Assembly (NCBI GenBank): GCA_049324835.1
Contig: JBMOMT010000043.1
Coordinates: 226,758-290,757 of the forward strand
Length of the DNA stretch: 64,000 nt
Reading direction: 5' to 3'
Source: JBMOMT01 sp049324835
GTDB taxonomy: Bacteria > Chloroflexota > Anaerolineae > CAYNKW01
Part shown: positions 62,777-64,000 of the stretch, in pieces
Layout: the number at the start of each line of letters is the position of its first letter
Numbering within the stretch: the stretch's first letter is position 1
The notes under the pieces: model-generated
Databases searched by the model: none
Seen by the model: only the letters and a program-made list of their open reading frames with translations
What the model was told of the DNA's origin: nothing
Translations under genes and position numbers: made by a program

Positions 62777-64000
62777 ATGGTAACTCATTCCCTTTGCCTT
62801 CTATTTGCCATTCTACCGGCGCTGCTCACGTTCACCTGGAACTCCAGGCCGACAGCCCACGCACAATCGCCCGACCCGCGCCTGGTGCTGGCCTTTTATT
62901 ACACCTGGTTCGACGAAAACACCTGGTCGCCAGACCAGGTGCCCGATCTGCCCGCCAGCCCCTACGCCTCCCGCGACCGGGCCACCATCGAGCGCCACGT
63001 GACCCAGGCCCAGGCCGCCGGCATCGACGCCTTTGTCGTCTCCTGGTGGGGCCCGCAGGAAGAGAACAACCAGACCGAGACCAACCTGCGCACCCTGCTG
63101 GACGTGGCCGCGGCCCGCGGCTTTTACGTCACCGTCGATTTTGAGCTCACCTCCCCCTTTTACGCCGGTCAGGCCGACGTGATCGCCGCACTGCGTTATC
63201 TGTTGGATACCCACGCCCGGCACCCCGCCTTTTTGCGGCGCGGCGGGGCGCCGGTGATCTTTTTCTGGCGGCAGCAGCGCTACGACGTGCCCGCCTGGGC
63301 CGCCATCCGCGAGCAAATCGACCCCGCCCGCGACACGATCTGGATCGCCGAAGGCGTGGACCTGGCCTACCAGGACGTATTCGACGGCCACCACCTCTAC
63401 AACGTCACCTGGAATCCACCCACCGATCCCCTCTACACGGCCACCAAATTCCGCCGCCAGATCGATGCCTACAACACCGCCCACGGCAGCCACCGTCTCT
63501 GGATCGCCACCGTCATGCCCGGCTACGACGACACCCGCATCGCCGGGCGGCCAGGCGCCTACGCGCATCCGCGGCGGGGCGGCGACTATTACCGCGAAAC
63601 CTGGCAGGCCGCCCTGGCCAGCGCCCCCGACATGGTGATCATCACCAGTTTCAACGAGTGGCGCGAGGGCACCATGATCGAGCCCAGTATCACCTATGGT
63701 GATCTGTACCTGACCCTGACCCGCGAGTGGAGCGACGCCTACCGCCAGGCCACCTTCCCCACACCGGCCCCACCGCCCACCGCCACCGCCAGCCCCACGC
63801 CGACACAGACGATCACGCCCACCGCCACCCCTTCGGCCAGCCCCACGCCGACACAGACGATCACGCCCACCGCCACCCCTTCGGCCAGTCCCACGCCAAC
63901 CCCCACGGTCACGTCCACCGCCACCCCTTCGGCCAGTCCCACGCCGACACAGACGATCACGTCCACCGCCACCCCTTCCGCCAGCCCCATCCCCACACCG
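62777..64000 (+). CDS. GH99-like exported protein with Thr/Pro repeat tail, runs off the window
   Basis: At least 408 residues, incomplete at the 3' end. A signal peptide (about 1-33) is followed by a barrel domain with LVLAFYYTWFDENTWS, AGIDAFVVSWWG and FNEWREGTMIEPS, the pattern of glycosyl hydrolase family 99 (endo-mannosidase-like) proteins. From about residue 330 the chain becomes a Thr/Pro/Ser stalk coded by 48-bp repeats. ATG 62777 lies seven bases after the previous gene, so the two may be cotranscribed. The substrate is unknown; an outward-facing glycan enzyme is likely. Confidence 0.78.
   Translation, partial: MVTHSLCLLFAILPALLTFTWNSRPTAHAQSPDPRLVLAFYYTWFDENTWSPDQVPDLPASPYASRDRATIERHVTQAQAAGIDAFVVSWWGPQEENNQTETNLRTLLDVAAARGFYVTVDFELTSPFYAGQADVIAALRYLLDTHARHPAFLRRGGAPVIFFWRQQRYDVPAWAAIREQIDPARDTIWIAEGVDLAYQDVFDGHHLYNVTWNPPTDPLYTATKFRRQIDAYNTAHGSHRLWIATVMPGYDDTRIAGRPGAYAHPRRGGDYYRETWQAALASAPDMVIITSFNEWREGTMIEPSITYGDLYLTLTREWSDAYRQATFPTPAPPPTATASPTPTQTITPTATPSASPTPTQTITPTATPSASPTPTPTVTSTATPSASPTPTQTITSTATPSASPIPTP
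63791..64000 (+). repeat. 48-bp tandem repeats coding a Thr/Pro stalk
   Basis: Four full 48-bp units (63791-63838, 63839-63886, 63887-63934 and 63935-63982) and part of a fifth. Each codes a 16-residue unit close to SPTPTQTITPTATPSA. Units 1 and 2 are identical, so the array is young or still being homogenised. Copy number may vary between strains. Confidence 0.95.

Noticed and set aside
63739..63996. A minus-strand Val/Gly-rich repeat protein at the right edge
   Set aside because: It is the reverse reading of the 48-bp Thr/Pro repeats of the GH99-like gene.
63791..64000. CRISPR array, because of regular repeats
   Set aside because: The units are contiguous 48-bp coding repeats without spacers, in frame with an upstream exported protein.

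Overview
The window is GC-rich (clearly above 55% by eye) and reads like a chromosomal segment of an anaerobic, acetogen-like Chloroflexota bacterium (Anaerolineae-type). The case rests on the Wood-Ljungdahl genes, lipoproteins with long Thr/Pro stalks, frequent TTG and GTG starts, and sharp sigma-70 promoters with a 17-nt spacer. The taxonomy is inference. A heme O synthase gene (32101-33009) hints at some respiratory capacity.

Layout. 1-2.2 kb: end of a molybdenum hydroxylase gene, then moeA and mobB. 2.2-8.6 kb: S1-domain protein, PEP-CTERM protein, MBL hydrolase, M1 peptidase lipoprotein, and a GAF-rich histidine-kinase-like protein. 8.6-11.5 kb: korDABC on the minus strand. 13.2-20.2 kb: one operon hdrC-hdrB-hdrA-mvhD-fdhB-like-fdhA. 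Both hdrA and fdhA are interrupted by an in-frame TGA that is best read as selenocysteine, each followed by a bacterial SECIS-type hairpin. 20.58-20.67 kb: the gene for tRNA-Sec (anticodon UCA), with its own promoter. 20.7-26.4 kb: a cobalamin riboswitch and a five-gene operon of two exported transcobalamin-like proteins plus an ECF transporter (T, fused A-A', S).

26.4-35 kb: a MITE, a ParB-like/hydrolase fusion, an alpha/beta-hydrolase lipoprotein, a DUF255 protein, ctaB, leuB and an enolase-superfamily epimerase. 35-48.9 kb, minus strand: Wood-Ljungdahl genes acsE, acsC, a small membrane gene, acsD, two CBS-domain genes, acsB, fhs, folD and fchA, with an RpoD-like sigma factor at the head. 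Between acsE and acsC lie a GT39 enzyme, a PAP2 protein and a membrane protein. 50.6-54.7 kb: a jelly-roll protein, a second MBL hydrolase and an ABC exporter. 54.8-64 kb: a second MITE copy, a DksA-type zinc finger protein, lspA, rluD, a large double-amidase protein, scpA, a stand-alone IMP cyclohydrolase domain, an RlmI-type methyltransferase and a GH99-like protein running off the end.

How it fits together. Formate dehydrogenase coupled to Hdr/MvhD would exchange electrons between formate/CO2, ferredoxin and another carrier. Fhs, FchA and FolD carry the C1 unit on tetrahydrofolate. AcsE, AcsCD and AcsB move the methyl group through a corrinoid protein to acetyl-CoA, and Kor can use reduced ferredoxin with acyl-CoA. 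The corrinoid step explains a neighbouring B12 uptake operon, and the Sec enzymes explain a neighbouring tRNA-Sec. No CO dehydrogenase subunit and no selA, selB or selD lie in the window. The most interesting parts are the selenocysteine island (13-21 kb), the split intrinsic-factor-like B12 capture system (20.7-26.4 kb), the FolD that has lost its catalytic lysine beside FchA, and an IS66-like MITE family with 8-bp target duplications.
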